NCBI RefSeq assembly: GCF_947331435.1
Contig: NZ_CAMZOF010000001.1
Span: 620,001 to 684,000 of the forward strand
Reading direction: 5' to 3'
DNA from: Pelagibius sp. Alg239-R121
GTDB lineage: Bacteria > Pseudomonadota > Alphaproteobacteria > Kiloniellales > Kiloniellaceae
Length of the DNA stretch: 64,000 nt
The notes beneath the pieces are model-generated. The model was not told where the DNA came from. It saw nothing but the letters and a program-made list of their open reading frames with translations, and searched no databases. The position numbers were made by a program, and so were the translations under genes. Below are positions 26,444 through 34,308 of the stretch, piece after piece (positions within the stretch are counted from its first letter, which is position 1; every line of letters starts with the position of its first letter).

Positions 26444-27925
26444 ATGGCAGAAGCTGCCGCTCCCGCTAAACGCATGCTGCCGGCGACGACACTCTTTGCT
26501 CTACCGGGTGTCATTGTGCTGCTAATTGCCGGCCTGGTGGGTTTCGCGCCTTGGAGCTATGTCGCCGCAGGATGCGGCATCGTGATTTTCGGATCTGCCG
26601 CTCTCCTTGCCCATCATTATCGCCATGTCACGGTTCTGCGGCGCTATTTCGAACAGCTGCGTTCGACCGACCTGTCGGCTCAGTTGGTCGCACCGCCTGA
26701 AGGCGGCGGTCTGCTTTATCCCGGCCTGAACGAGGCCATTAAGGATACCCTGCGCGACCGCCAACTCCGCCGGCAGGAGCTGGTAAAGACCATCTCCAAC
26801 CACGAAGCCGTACTGGCTGCCTTGCCGGATTCCCTCCTGCTGATAGATGCACAGCGCCGGATACTGCGCGGAAATCCTGCGGCGGAAGAACTCTTCGGCA
26901 AGGATCTGGCGGGCGGCGATCTTACCTCGGTATTGCGCAATCCCGAGCTCATTGAAGCGACAGAAGAAGTGCTTTCGGGAGAAACAGGCAAGGTCGTCGA
27001 ATTTACCGTTCCGGGTCAGTTCGAACGTCATCTCTCCTGCCGTATCGCAAAATTGGCAACCACGGCCTCGGACGGGACCGCCGCGATTATCGCACTTCAC
27101 GATCTCACAGCGGTCAGACGCGCGGAACAGATGCGCGCGGATTTCGTGGCCAATGCCAGCCACGAACTGCGTACACCCCTGGCCAGCCTGCTGGGGTTCA
27201 TCGAAACCCTCCTCGGTCCCGCAAAGGATGACGGGGATGCGCGCGTCCGCTTCCTTGGTGTGATGCACGAACAGGCCAAGCGCATGTCCCGTTTGATCGA
27301 GGATTTGCTGTCTCTCTCAAGGATCGAACTTCACGAATACACACCGCCCAGCAGTACCGCGAACATCGAACTCATTCTGGAAAGCGTTGCCAATGCCCTC
27401 GAACCGCAGGCGCGCGAGAAGGCAATGAGCCTGGATCTCGATTTCGCCAAGGTCGATCTGGTGTCGGGCGAAGCTGACGAACTCACGCAGGTCTTTCAGA
27501 ACCTGACAGAGAATGCGATCAAATACGGTCGGGCCGGAACCAAGGTTCGTTTGGTCACAAAGCGTATCGAGCCCGGCAGCGGCGGTGCGCGGCGTCTTGG
27601 GAAACCAGGCATCACCGTGTCTGTGATCGATCAGGGCGAAGGCATCGCCAGAGAACACCTGCCGCGCCTGACCGAACGCTTCTACCGCGTCGATACCGCA
27701 CGCTCGCGAGAACTCGGTGGGACCGGGCTCGGACTTGCCATCGTCAAGCACATCGTAAACAGGCATCGCGCCATCCTCGATGTCGATAGTACGATCGGAG
27801 AGGGATCCTGTTTCAAGGTCTTCCTTCCGCTTGCCGGCCAAGAAACGCTAAATCCTCCGTCATCGGGCAGCGCGACGCAAAAGCCTGGACAAATGACGTC
27901 AAGCGGCGACGGCGCGGCAGCCTGA
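26444..27925 (+). CDS. phoR: Phosphate regulon sensor histidine kinase PhoR
   Basis: A 493-residue membrane histidine kinase. It has two N-terminal hydrophobic segments, a PAS-like domain (LAALPDSLLLIDAQRRILRGNPAAEELFG), and HisKA with the phospho-acceptor His240 in NASHELRTPLASL. The HATPase_c domain has the N-box NLTENAIKYG, DQGEGIAREHLPRLTERFYRVD and GGTGLGLAIVKHI. It phosphorylates PhoB when phosphate is scarce. I chose ATG 26444 because AAGGG lies 8 bp upstream; a TTG at 26408 and an ATG at 26426 are alternatives in frame. It is the first gene of the phoR-pstSCAB-phoU-phoB cluster, with the pst genes interposed between sensor and regulator. Confidence 0.93.
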   Translation: MAEAAAPAKRMLPATTLFALPGVIVLLIAGLVGFAPWSYVAAGCGIVIFGSAALLAHHYRHVTVLRRYFEQLRSTDLSAQLVAPPEGGGLLYPGLNEAIKDTLRDRQLRRQELVKTISNHEAVLAALPDSLLLIDAQRRILRGNPAAEELFGKDLAGGDLTSVLRNPELIEATEEVLSGETGKVVEFTVPGQFERHLSCRIAKLATTASDGTAAIIALHDLTAVRRAEQMRADFVANASHELRTPLASLLGFIETLLGPAKDDGDARVRFLGVMHEQAKRMSRLIEDLLSLSRIELHEYTPPSSTANIELILESVANALEPQAREKAMSLDLDFAKVDLVSGEADELTQVFQNLTENAIKYGRAGTKVRLVTKRIEPGSGGARRLGKPGITVSVIDQGEGIAREHLPRLTERFYRVDTARSRELGGTGLGLAIVKHIVNRHRAILDVDSTIGEGSCFKVFLPLAGQETLNPPSSGSATQKPGQMTSSGDGAAA

Positions 27926-28020
27926 TAAACCGTAGAGATTCCAATTCCGCCGTGCATAAGAGTCTGCAAGATTTCTCCAAATTCCCAGCGGTTTATCCTG
28001 GTAAATCAATCCGTAAGCGA

Positions 28021-28038
28021 ACGTCATAAAAGTGTCAT
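28021..28038 (+). promoter_or_regulatory. Pho box upstream of pstS
   Basis: ACGTCAT-AAAA-GTGTCAT is two 7-bp repeats separated by 4 bp, matching the PhoB-binding consensus CTGTCAT-N4-CTGTCAT with one or two mismatches per half. It lies 122 bp upstream of the pstS start in the 234-bp phoR-pstS gap, so pstSCAB-phoUB is probably PhoB-activated. Confidence 0.75.
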
Positions 28039-28159
28039 CGATTTGTAGTAAATCTTGCGCCGAAGATACATAGGTTCGGCCTCGTCGGCATCCGGCCGAC
28101 ACCGCATAACAAAGTTTGTGCGACTGCAGATTTCTCAGCCATGATGCTGGAGACATAAC

Positions 28160-29188
28160 GTGATCAAGCATTCTCTCGTCGTTGCCGCACTCGCAGGCTT
28201 GGCCCTTTCCGCTACAGCCGCGTCCGCGCGTGACCAAATCCGCATTGTCGGATCCTCTACCGTATTTCCTTTCTCGACCGCTGTTGCCGAACAATTCGGT
28301 AAGACCAGTGATTTCAAGACCCCCGTTGTTGAAAGCACCGGTTCGGGTGGCGGCATGAAGCTGTTCTGCTCAGGCATTGGTGTGGAACACCCCGACATCA
28401 CCAATGCATCGCGTCGCATCAAGGCATCCGAATTTGAAAAGTGCGGCAAGGCCGGTATTACGATCACCGAAGTCAAGATCGGCTTTGACGGCATCGTTCT
28501 GGCCAACTCCAAAGCAAACGAACAGCTTTCCCTCACCAAGCAGCAGATCTTTAAGGCTCTGGCCAAAAAGGTTCCGGTCGACGGAAAGCTTGTCGACAAT
28601 CCCTACAAGATGTGGAGCGAGATCGATCCTTCGTTGCCTTCCAAGAAGATCGAGGTTTTGGGCCCACCGCCGACCAGCGGCACCCGCGACGCCTTTGTCG
28701 AGCTGGCCATGGAAGGTGGCGCCAAAACTTTTGAGTCGCTCGCCGATCTGCGTAAATCCGACAAGAAAGCCTTCAAGGCCGTCGCCCACGGCATCCGTGA
28801 AGACGGCGCCTATGTCGAAGCAGGCGAGAACGACAATCTGATTATCCAGAAACTGCAGGCCAATCCCAATGCTCTCGGCATCTTCGGCTTCAGCTTCCTC
28901 GATCAAAACGCCGACAAGATTCAAGGCTCCAAGGTCGAAGGCGTCGAGCCGACTTTCGAAAACATCGCCGACGGCCAGTATGGCGTATCTCGCTCGCTGT
29001 ATTTCTACGTCAAGAAAGAGCACGTCGGTGTCGTTCCCGGTATTGCCGAATTCGTTGCCGAATTCACGGACGAAGGCACCTGGAGCGAAGACGGTTATCT
29101 GGTCGACAAGGGCTTGATTCCGCTTCCCGATGCAGACCGTAAAGCAATGGGTGCATCCGCGAACGGCATGGCACCGCTGTCCATGTAA
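28160..29188 (+). CDS. pstS: Phosphate ABC transporter substrate-binding protein PstS
   Basis: A 342-residue periplasmic phosphate-binding protein, with a signal peptide (IKHSLVVAALAGLALSATAASA) and the family N-terminus RDQIRIVGSSTVFPFSTAVAE. The phosphate-site segments include ESTGSGGGMKLFCSG, DITNASRRIKASE and GPPPTSGTRDAF. It belongs to the alphaproteobacterial long PstS group. The start is GTG with GGAGA 6 bp upstream. A Pho box precedes it and a strong hairpin separates it from pstC, which fits higher expression of the binding protein than of the transporter core. Confidence 0.96.
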   Translation: MIKHSLVVAALAGLALSATAASARDQIRIVGSSTVFPFSTAVAEQFGKTSDFKTPVVESTGSGGGMKLFCSGIGVEHPDITNASRRIKASEFEKCGKAGITITEVKIGFDGIVLANSKANEQLSLTKQQIFKALAKKVPVDGKLVDNPYKMWSEIDPSLPSKKIEVLGPPPTSGTRDAFVELAMEGGAKTFESLADLRKSDKKAFKAVAHGIREDGAYVEAGENDNLIIQKLQANPNALGIFGFSFLDQNADKIQGSKVEGVEPTFENIADGQYGVSRSLYFYVKKEHVGVVPGIAEFVAEFTDEGTWSEDGYLVDKGLIPLPDADRKAMGASANGMAPLSM

Positions 29189-29197
29189 TGAAGAAGC

Positions 29198-29243
29198 GCG
29201 ATTGCCGGCGGCTTCAACCCAGGCCGTCGGCAATCGCACTTTT
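29198..29243 (+). terminator. Terminator/attenuator-like hairpin between pstS and pstC
   Basis: Arms 29198-29212 (starting GCGATTGCCG) and 29223-29237 (ending CGGCAATCGC) form a 15-bp GC-rich stem with one G-U pair and a 10-nt loop. ACTTTT follows. It lies 10 bp after the pstS stop and 63 bp before pstC, so it may act as a partial terminator or protect the pstS mRNA 3' end. Confidence 0.65.
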
Positions 29244-29305
29244 CACATGCCCCGCACAGGTTTCGTTTTGTTTGTAACTATCGATTTTTATGCCGGTGAC
29301 ATTCG

Positions 29306-30685
29306 ATGTCGTTGCTGATCCTCGCGACCACTTTGTTTCTGCTTAGCGTTGCCGGTTTTTACCTCGGGCGCGGACGCGCCTTTGCCGTGAGCGGCGGCCA
29401 ACTGCGCGACCTTCATTCACGACCGCAGTACTACGGGATGTATGTCGCCTTGTGGTGTGGCCTCCCCAGTTTAGTTCTGTTGTGCCTTTGGCTGGCACTT
29501 GAGCCGGAGATCACCGAGCTCATCCTGGTGGCCAACCTCCCGGCAAGTGCGCAGGGCATGAGTCAGGATCAATTGGCGCTCTTCATTAATCAGATCAAGA
29601 ATCTCGCCAACGGAAATGCATTCGGCGCGGTAAGCGCAGAGATTGAATCGGCAGCGAAAGACTATGCCAGCCTGCGCGACACGGGTTTTGCCGCGATGAC
29701 GGTCATTGTTCTCGCCCTCGGGATCTGCGGCCTTGCCTTCGGGCGACGTTCGATCACCCCTGCGATGCGTGCGCGAAACCAGGTCGAAAAGGTGGTTTCG
29801 GTCGTCATGATGGTCGCTTCAACGATCGCGATCGTGACGACAGTTGGCATCGTGCTTTCTTTGTTGTTCGAGGCCCTTAGGTTTTTCACCAAAGTACCCC
29901 CGATGGACTTCCTGTTCGGTCTGCAGTGGAGCCCGCAAACGGCGCTGCGCGAAGACCAGGTCGGCGGGTCCGGCGCCTTTGGCGCGATTCCGCTTTTTGC
30001 CGGCACCTTGCTGATTACCTTTATCGCGATGTGCGTTGCCGTTCCGGTCGGCTTGTTTTCTGCGATCTATATGTCCGAGTATGCCGGCCCAAAGATGCGC
30101 GCCATCGTTAAACCGGTCCTTGAAGTCCTGGCCGGCATTCCAACCGTCGTCTATGGATTTTTCGCAGCCCTCACCATGGCACCGTTTTTTCGACAGGTCG
30201 GCGAGTTCCTGAACCTCGATGTCTCTTCGGAATCGGCTCTGGTCGCCGGCATCGTCATCGGCGTCATGAGTATCCCTTTCGTCTCTTCTCTTTCCGACGA
30301 CGTGATGAACTCGGTACCTCAGACACTGCGTGACGGCGCTTATGCCCTCGGCGCCACCAAATCCGAAACGATCAAGCAGGTCGTCGTACCTGCCGCACTG
30401 CCTGGTATTGTTGGCAGCGTCCTGCTCGCGATCAGCCGCGCCATCGGCGAAACCATGATCGTGGTCATGGCGGCCGGGCTTGCAGCCAACTTAACGGCAA
30501 ACCCCCTGGAAGCGGTGACCACGGTCACCGTCCAGATCGTAACTCTGCTCGTCGGCGATCAGGAGTTCGACAGCGCAAAAACGCTGGCTGCTTTCGCTCT
30601 CGGGCTTGTCCTGTTCCTGGTCACCCTGGCCCTCAACGTCGTGGCTCTGCGCGTCGTACGCAAATACAGAGAGAAGTATGACTGA
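29306..30685 (+). CDS. pstC: Phosphate ABC transporter permease PstC (long form)
   Basis: A 459-residue inner-membrane permease, longer than E. coli PstC by an N-terminal extension with two or three additional hydrophobic helices and a periplasmic loop (about residues 1-180). The core has FGAIPLFAGTLLITFIAM, FSAIYMSEYAGPKMRA, the EAA-type loop ALGATKSETIKQVVVPAALPG and SRAIGETMIVVMAAG. It pairs with PstA to form the channel. This long form is common in alphaproteobacteria. It overlaps pstA by 8 bp. Confidence 0.95.
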   Translation: MSLLILATTLFLLSVAGFYLGRGRAFAVSGGQLRDLHSRPQYYGMYVALWCGLPSLVLLCLWLALEPEITELILVANLPASAQGMSQDQLALFINQIKNLANGNAFGAVSAEIESAAKDYASLRDTGFAAMTVIVLALGICGLAFGRRSITPAMRARNQVEKVVSVVMMVASTIAIVTTVGIVLSLLFEALRFFTKVPPMDFLFGLQWSPQTALREDQVGGSGAFGAIPLFAGTLLITFIAMCVAVPVGLFSAIYMSEYAGPKMRAIVKPVLEVLAGIPTVVYGFFAALTMAPFFRQVGEFLNLDVSSESALVAGIVIGVMSIPFVSSLSDDVMNSVPQTLRDGAYALGATKSETIKQVVVPAALPGIVGSVLLAISRAIGETMIVVMAAGLAANLTANPLEAVTTVTVQIVTLLVGDQEFDSAKTLAAFALGLVLFLVTLALNVVALRVVRKYREKYD

Positions 30686-31982
30686 AATGACTGCATCGGC
30701 AGCGCCCTTTCGACGGCCCGATCTGTCTGAAGCGCACCTACGCCGGCGCTATTCGGCGGAACGTCGTTTCAAGGCCTATGGCATCTTCGCTATTGCTGCG
30801 GCAACCGCGATGCTGCTGGTCCTTTTGTCGAGCATTGTCGCAAAGGGATACACGGCCTTTTCCCAAACCTACATCGCCCTGGATATAGCGCTCGATGCCG
30901 ACAGAATCGACCCGAGCGGCGATCAAGATCCGCAGGTGCTGAGAAAGGTCAAGTACCAGCCTCTGGCTAAAGCGGCGCTGCGGGACCGCTTTCCAGAAGT
31001 ATCCGGCAGACGTGACAAGCGTGCGCTCTCAAAACTGATCAGCGGCAGCGCCGACGTAACCTTGCGCAAATTCGTCATGGCCAATCCCGATACGATCGGG
31101 ACAACACAGACCATCTGGGTCAAGGCATCCGATGAAATCGATTCCCTGCGCAAGGGTCATGTTGATCGCGGCGCACAGGAAAGCGATCGGTTGGTCAGCG
31201 ATCAGGCCCTTGAATGGTTCGATCATCTGGAAACCGATGGCGCAGTGGATCTTAGGTTCAATACCACCTTCTTCACTGCAGGTGATTCCCGCGAACCGGA
31301 GCAGGCAGGCATCTGGGGCGCCACGGTGGGTTCGTTTCTGATGCTGATCGTAACGCTCGCATTGAGCTTCCCCGTGGGAGTGCTGTCAGCCGTCTACCTT
31401 GAGGAATTCGCACCGAAGAACCGCTGGACCGACTTCATCGAAGTCAACATCAACAATCTCGCAGCCGTTCCGTCGATCGTCTTTGGCCTGTTAGGCCTGG
31501 CTGTCTTTCTGAACTTCTTCGGCCTGCCACGCTCTGCACCGCTGGCGGGCGGCATGGTCCTGGCACTGATGACCCTGCCCACGATCATTATTGCCGCACG
31601 GGCCGCGCTCAAGGCGGTTCCACCGTCGATCCGGGAAGCTGCCCTGGGAGTCGGCGCGTCGAAACTCCAGACCGTGACTCATCACGTACTGCCGCTGGCA
31701 ATGCCGGGCGTGCTGACCGGGACGATCCTGGGATCGGCGAGGGCGCTGGGCGAGACGGCACCGCTGTTGATGATCGGCATGGTCGCCTTCATCGTCGACA
31801 TTCCCGGTGGGTTCACCGATCCGGCAACGGCCTTGCCGGTGCAAATCTATCTCTGGGCCGACAGCCCCGAACGGGCCTTTGTCGAAAAAACCTCTGCCGC
31901 AATTATCGTTCTTCTTGGATTTCTGATCATGATGAACGCCATTGCGGTTCTGCTTCGCAAACGCTTTGAGCGTCGTTGGTAG
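30678..31982 (+). CDS. pstA: Phosphate ABC transporter permease PstA
   Basis: A 434-residue inner-membrane permease. After a charged N-terminus and one hydrophobic helix comes a large extracytoplasmic region of about 150 residues. The core has [20 protein letters not shown], the EAA loop [26 protein letters not shown] and [16 protein letters not shown]. The start was moved to ATG 30678, which overlaps the end of pstC by 8 bp and follows a GAGAGAAG; the longer frame lies within pstC. Substrate specificity follows from the operon. Confidence 0.94.
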   Translation: MTEMTASAAPFRRPDLSEAHLRRRYSAERRFKAYGIFAIAAATAMLLVLLSSIVAKGYTAFSQTYIALDIALDADRIDPSGDQDPQVLRKVKYQPLAKAALRDRFPEVSGRRDKRALSKLISGSADVTLRKFVMANPDTIGTTQTIWVKASDEIDSLRKGHVDRGAQESDRLVSDQALEWFDHLETDGAVDLRFNTTFFTAGDSREPEQAGIWGATVGSFLMLIVTLALSFPVGVLSAVYLEEFAPKNRWTDFIEVNINNLAAVPSIVFGLLGLAVFLNFFGLPRSAPLAGGMVLALMTLPTIIIAARAALKAVPPSIREAALGVGASKLQTVTHHVLPLAMPGVLTGTILGSARALGETAPLLMIGMVAFIVDIPGGFTDPATALPVQIYLWADSPERAFVEKTSAAIIVLLGFLIMMNAIAVLLRKRFERRW

Positions 31983-31993
31983 GAAAGAACGAA

Positions 31994-32797
31994 ATGGCTA
32001 TCGCTGCTGAAAACTTCGCCGAGCCGGAGAGCAACACCGCGCTACAGAAAATCGTCGCACGAGGTGTTTCGGTTTTCTATGGCGAATCCCAGGCCCTTCA
32101 ATCGATAGATCTCGACATCGGCGCCAATCAGGTGACGTCGCTGATCGGCCCTTCTGGCTGCGGCAAGTCGACCTTTCTGCGTTGCATGAACCGGATGAAC
32201 GACGTGATCGACGGCTGCCGTGTGGACGGCAGCATCACATTAGATGGCGAGGATATCTACGACAGCAAACTCGATGTCGTTCAACTGCGCGCCCGCGTCG
32301 GCATGGTTTTTCAAAAACCCAATCCCTTTCCCAAGTCTATCTATGACAACATTGCCTATGGGCCGCGTATCCATGGATTTGCTGATTCAAAAGCCGATCT
32401 CGATGAGGTGGTCGAGATTAGTCTGACCCGTGCCGGTCTGTGGAAAGAGGTCAAAGACCGCCTGGACAAACCCGGGACCGGGCTGTCAGGCGGCCAGCAG
32501 CAACGGCTCTGTATTGCGCGGGCGATCGCGGTGAACCCGGAAGTAATTCTGATGGACGAGCCCTGTTCGGCACTCGATCCGATCGCCACGGCGCGCATCG
32601 AGGAATTGATCGACGAGCTACGGCAGAACTTTACCATCGTAATCGTCACCCACTCGATGCAACAAGCCGCCCGCGTCTCGCAGCGAACCGCCTTTTTTCA
32701 TCTCGGTGACCTGGTTGAATGCGGCGACACGCAGCAGCTGTTCACCAATCCGAGAGAAGAGCGGACGCAAGGCTATATCACGGGCCGTTTCGGCTAA
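31994..32797 (+). CDS. pstB: Phosphate ABC transporter ATP-binding protein PstB
   Basis: A 267-residue ABC ATPase that powers PstCA. Walker [20 protein letters not shown] is at about residues 51-69, the Q-loop region is [16 protein letters not shown], the ABC signature is [14 protein letters not shown] and Walker B is [13 protein letters not shown]. These are all diagnostic of PstB. I placed the start at ATG 31994, with AGGAAAG upstream, 11 bp after the pstA stop. Confidence 0.97.
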   Translation: MAIAAENFAEPESNTALQKIVARGVSVFYGESQALQSIDLDIGANQVTSLIGPSGCGKSTFLRCMNRMNDVIDGCRVDGSITLDGEDIYDSKLDVVQLRARVGMVFQKPNPFPKSIYDNIAYGPRIHGFADSKADLDEVVEISLTRAGLWKEVKDRLDKPGTGLSGGQQQRLCIARAIAVNPEVILMDEPCSALDPIATARIEELIDELRQNFTIVIVTHSMQQAARVSQRTAFFHLGDLVECGDTQQLFTNPREERTQGYITGRFG

Positions 32798-32832
32798 GCA
32801 CAATATAAATTGCAGTAAGCAGGAATAAGATA

Positions 32833-33606
32833 ATGCCTACGGGATCGGAACATATCGTCAGTTCGTTCGACAGCGAACTGCAGGGACTGAACCAGATTAT
32901 CGTCCGGATGGGTGGAATGGCGGAGAGCATGCTCGCAACTGCTATCGATGCGCTGGTCAAGCGAGACAGCGATCTGGCCAACAAGGTCATCCGGAGCGAC
33001 AAAGAAGTCGATGCTTTGGAAAAGGCGGCCGACGAGGCCGCTATCAATCTCATCGCCCTGCGCCAGCCGATGGCCAATGACCTCCGCGAAGTGGTTGCCG
33101 CCCTGAAGATCGCCAGTGATATCGAACGGATCGGCGATCTGGCGAAGAACGTGGCCAAACGCACCGTTGCCCTGAATCAGACGCCGCCGACCCGTCCTGC
33201 CTACGCCATTCCGCGCATGGCCAATCTGGTCCAGAGCATCATCAAAGACACCCTGGACGCCTATGTTGCCCGCGATGCGGATCGCGCGATCGACGTCTGG
33301 CATCGGGACGAAGAAGTCGACGAGATGTACACCGGTCTGTTCCGCGAATTACTGACCTACATGATGGAAGACCCCCGGAACATCACACCGAGCACACATC
33401 TGTTGTTCATCGCGAAAAACATTGAGCGGATGGGCGATCACGCGACAAATATCGCTGAAAACATCTATTACCTCGCCACCGGCGAGCAGTTGGAAGGCCG
33501 ACGTCCCAAGGGTGACACGACCTCGTTTCAGGTCGTGGCTCCGCCGGATGATGCCCCCGGAGCTTCGGAGGAAGCGGCAAAGGATCCCCAGGAGAGCGGT
33601 AAATGA
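32833..33606 (+). CDS. phoU: Phosphate signalling regulator PhoU
   Basis: A 257-residue all-helical protein with two PhoU repeats. Each carries an acidic metal-binding cluster of the form E/DxxxD: KEVDALEKAADEAAINLIALRQP and ASDIERIGDLAKN in the first, DEEVDEMYTGLFRELLTYM and KNIERMGDHATNIAE in the second. It couples the state of PstSCAB to PhoR, keeping the Pho response off when phosphate is plentiful. A 30-residue Pro/Ala/Glu tail follows the second repeat. It overlaps phoB by 4 bp (ATGA). Confidence 0.97.
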   Translation: MPTGSEHIVSSFDSELQGLNQIIVRMGGMAESMLATAIDALVKRDSDLANKVIRSDKEVDALEKAADEAAINLIALRQPMANDLREVVAALKIASDIERIGDLAKNVAKRTVALNQTPPTRPAYAIPRMANLVQSIIKDTLDAYVARDADRAIDVWHRDEEVDEMYTGLFRELLTYMMEDPRNITPSTHLLFIAKNIERMGDHATNIAENIYYLATGEQLEGRRPKGDTTSFQVVAPPDDAPGASEEAAKDPQESGK

Positions 33607-34298
33607 AACCCCTTGTTCTGATTGTTGAAGACGAAGCGGCACTTGTTACGCTGTTGCGGTACAATCTGGAAGGCGAAGGTTTTCGTGTAGCGGAAGCCAA
33701 TGACGGCGAACAGGCGCTTGTTCTGGCCAAGGAAGAAACACCCGACATCGTGCTGCTCGATTGGATGCTGCCGTTGATGTCGGGTATCGAGGTCTGCCGC
33801 CAGATGCGCCGGATCCCTACGACCCGAGACGTTCCGATCATCCTTCTGACCGCTCGCGGTGAGGAAACGGATAAGGTTCGCGGTCTTGACAGCGGTGCCG
33901 ACGACTACATCACCAAGCCCTTTTCACCGGCGGAACTCATTGCCCGTATCCGCGCCGTTCTGCGGCGCAGCCATCCGGAACTGGAAGCCGATGAACTGGC
34001 GTTCGAGGATCTTGCCATGGACCTGGTCGCCCATCGCGTCCGGCGCGGCAGCCGTGAAGTTCATCTGGGACCGACCGAATTCCGACTGCTGCGGCATTTG
34101 CTGCAGAATCCGGGGCGGGTGTTCAGCCGCGAACAGCTGCTGGACGCGGTCTGGGGCCGGGACGTCTATGTCGAGCCCCGCACTGTAGATGTCCACATTC
34201 GCCGTCTGCGCAAGGCCCTTAATGACGGTAATGAGAACGATCTGATCCGCACCGTCCGTTCAGCCGGTTATGCACTTGATCGGTCCATGGCGGCCTGA
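33603..34298 (+). CDS. phoB: Phosphate regulon response regulator PhoB
   Basis: A 231-residue OmpR/PhoB-type response regulator. The receiver domain has the acidic pocket E9/D10, the phospho-acceptor D53 (LLDWMLP), T83 and K105 (TKPFSP). The winged-helix effector domain has LGPTEFRLLRHLLQNPG, FSREQLLDAVWG and RTVDVHIRRLRKAL. It activates Pho-box promoters, and the box at 28021-28038 predicts autoregulation of its own cluster. It ends 10 bp from the convergent pat gene. Confidence 0.97.
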   Translation: MKPLVLIVEDEAALVTLLRYNLEGEGFRVAEANDGEQALVLAKEETPDIVLLDWMLPLMSGIEVCRQMRRIPTTRDVPIILLTARGEETDKVRGLDSGADDYITKPFSPAELIARIRAVLRRSHPELEADELAFEDLAMDLVAHRVRRGSREVHLGPTEFRLLRHLLQNPGRVFSREQLLDAVWGRDVYVEPRTVDVHIRRLRKALNDGNENDLIRTVRSAGYALDRSMAA

Positions 34299-34308
34299 TA
34301 GCCCGCCT

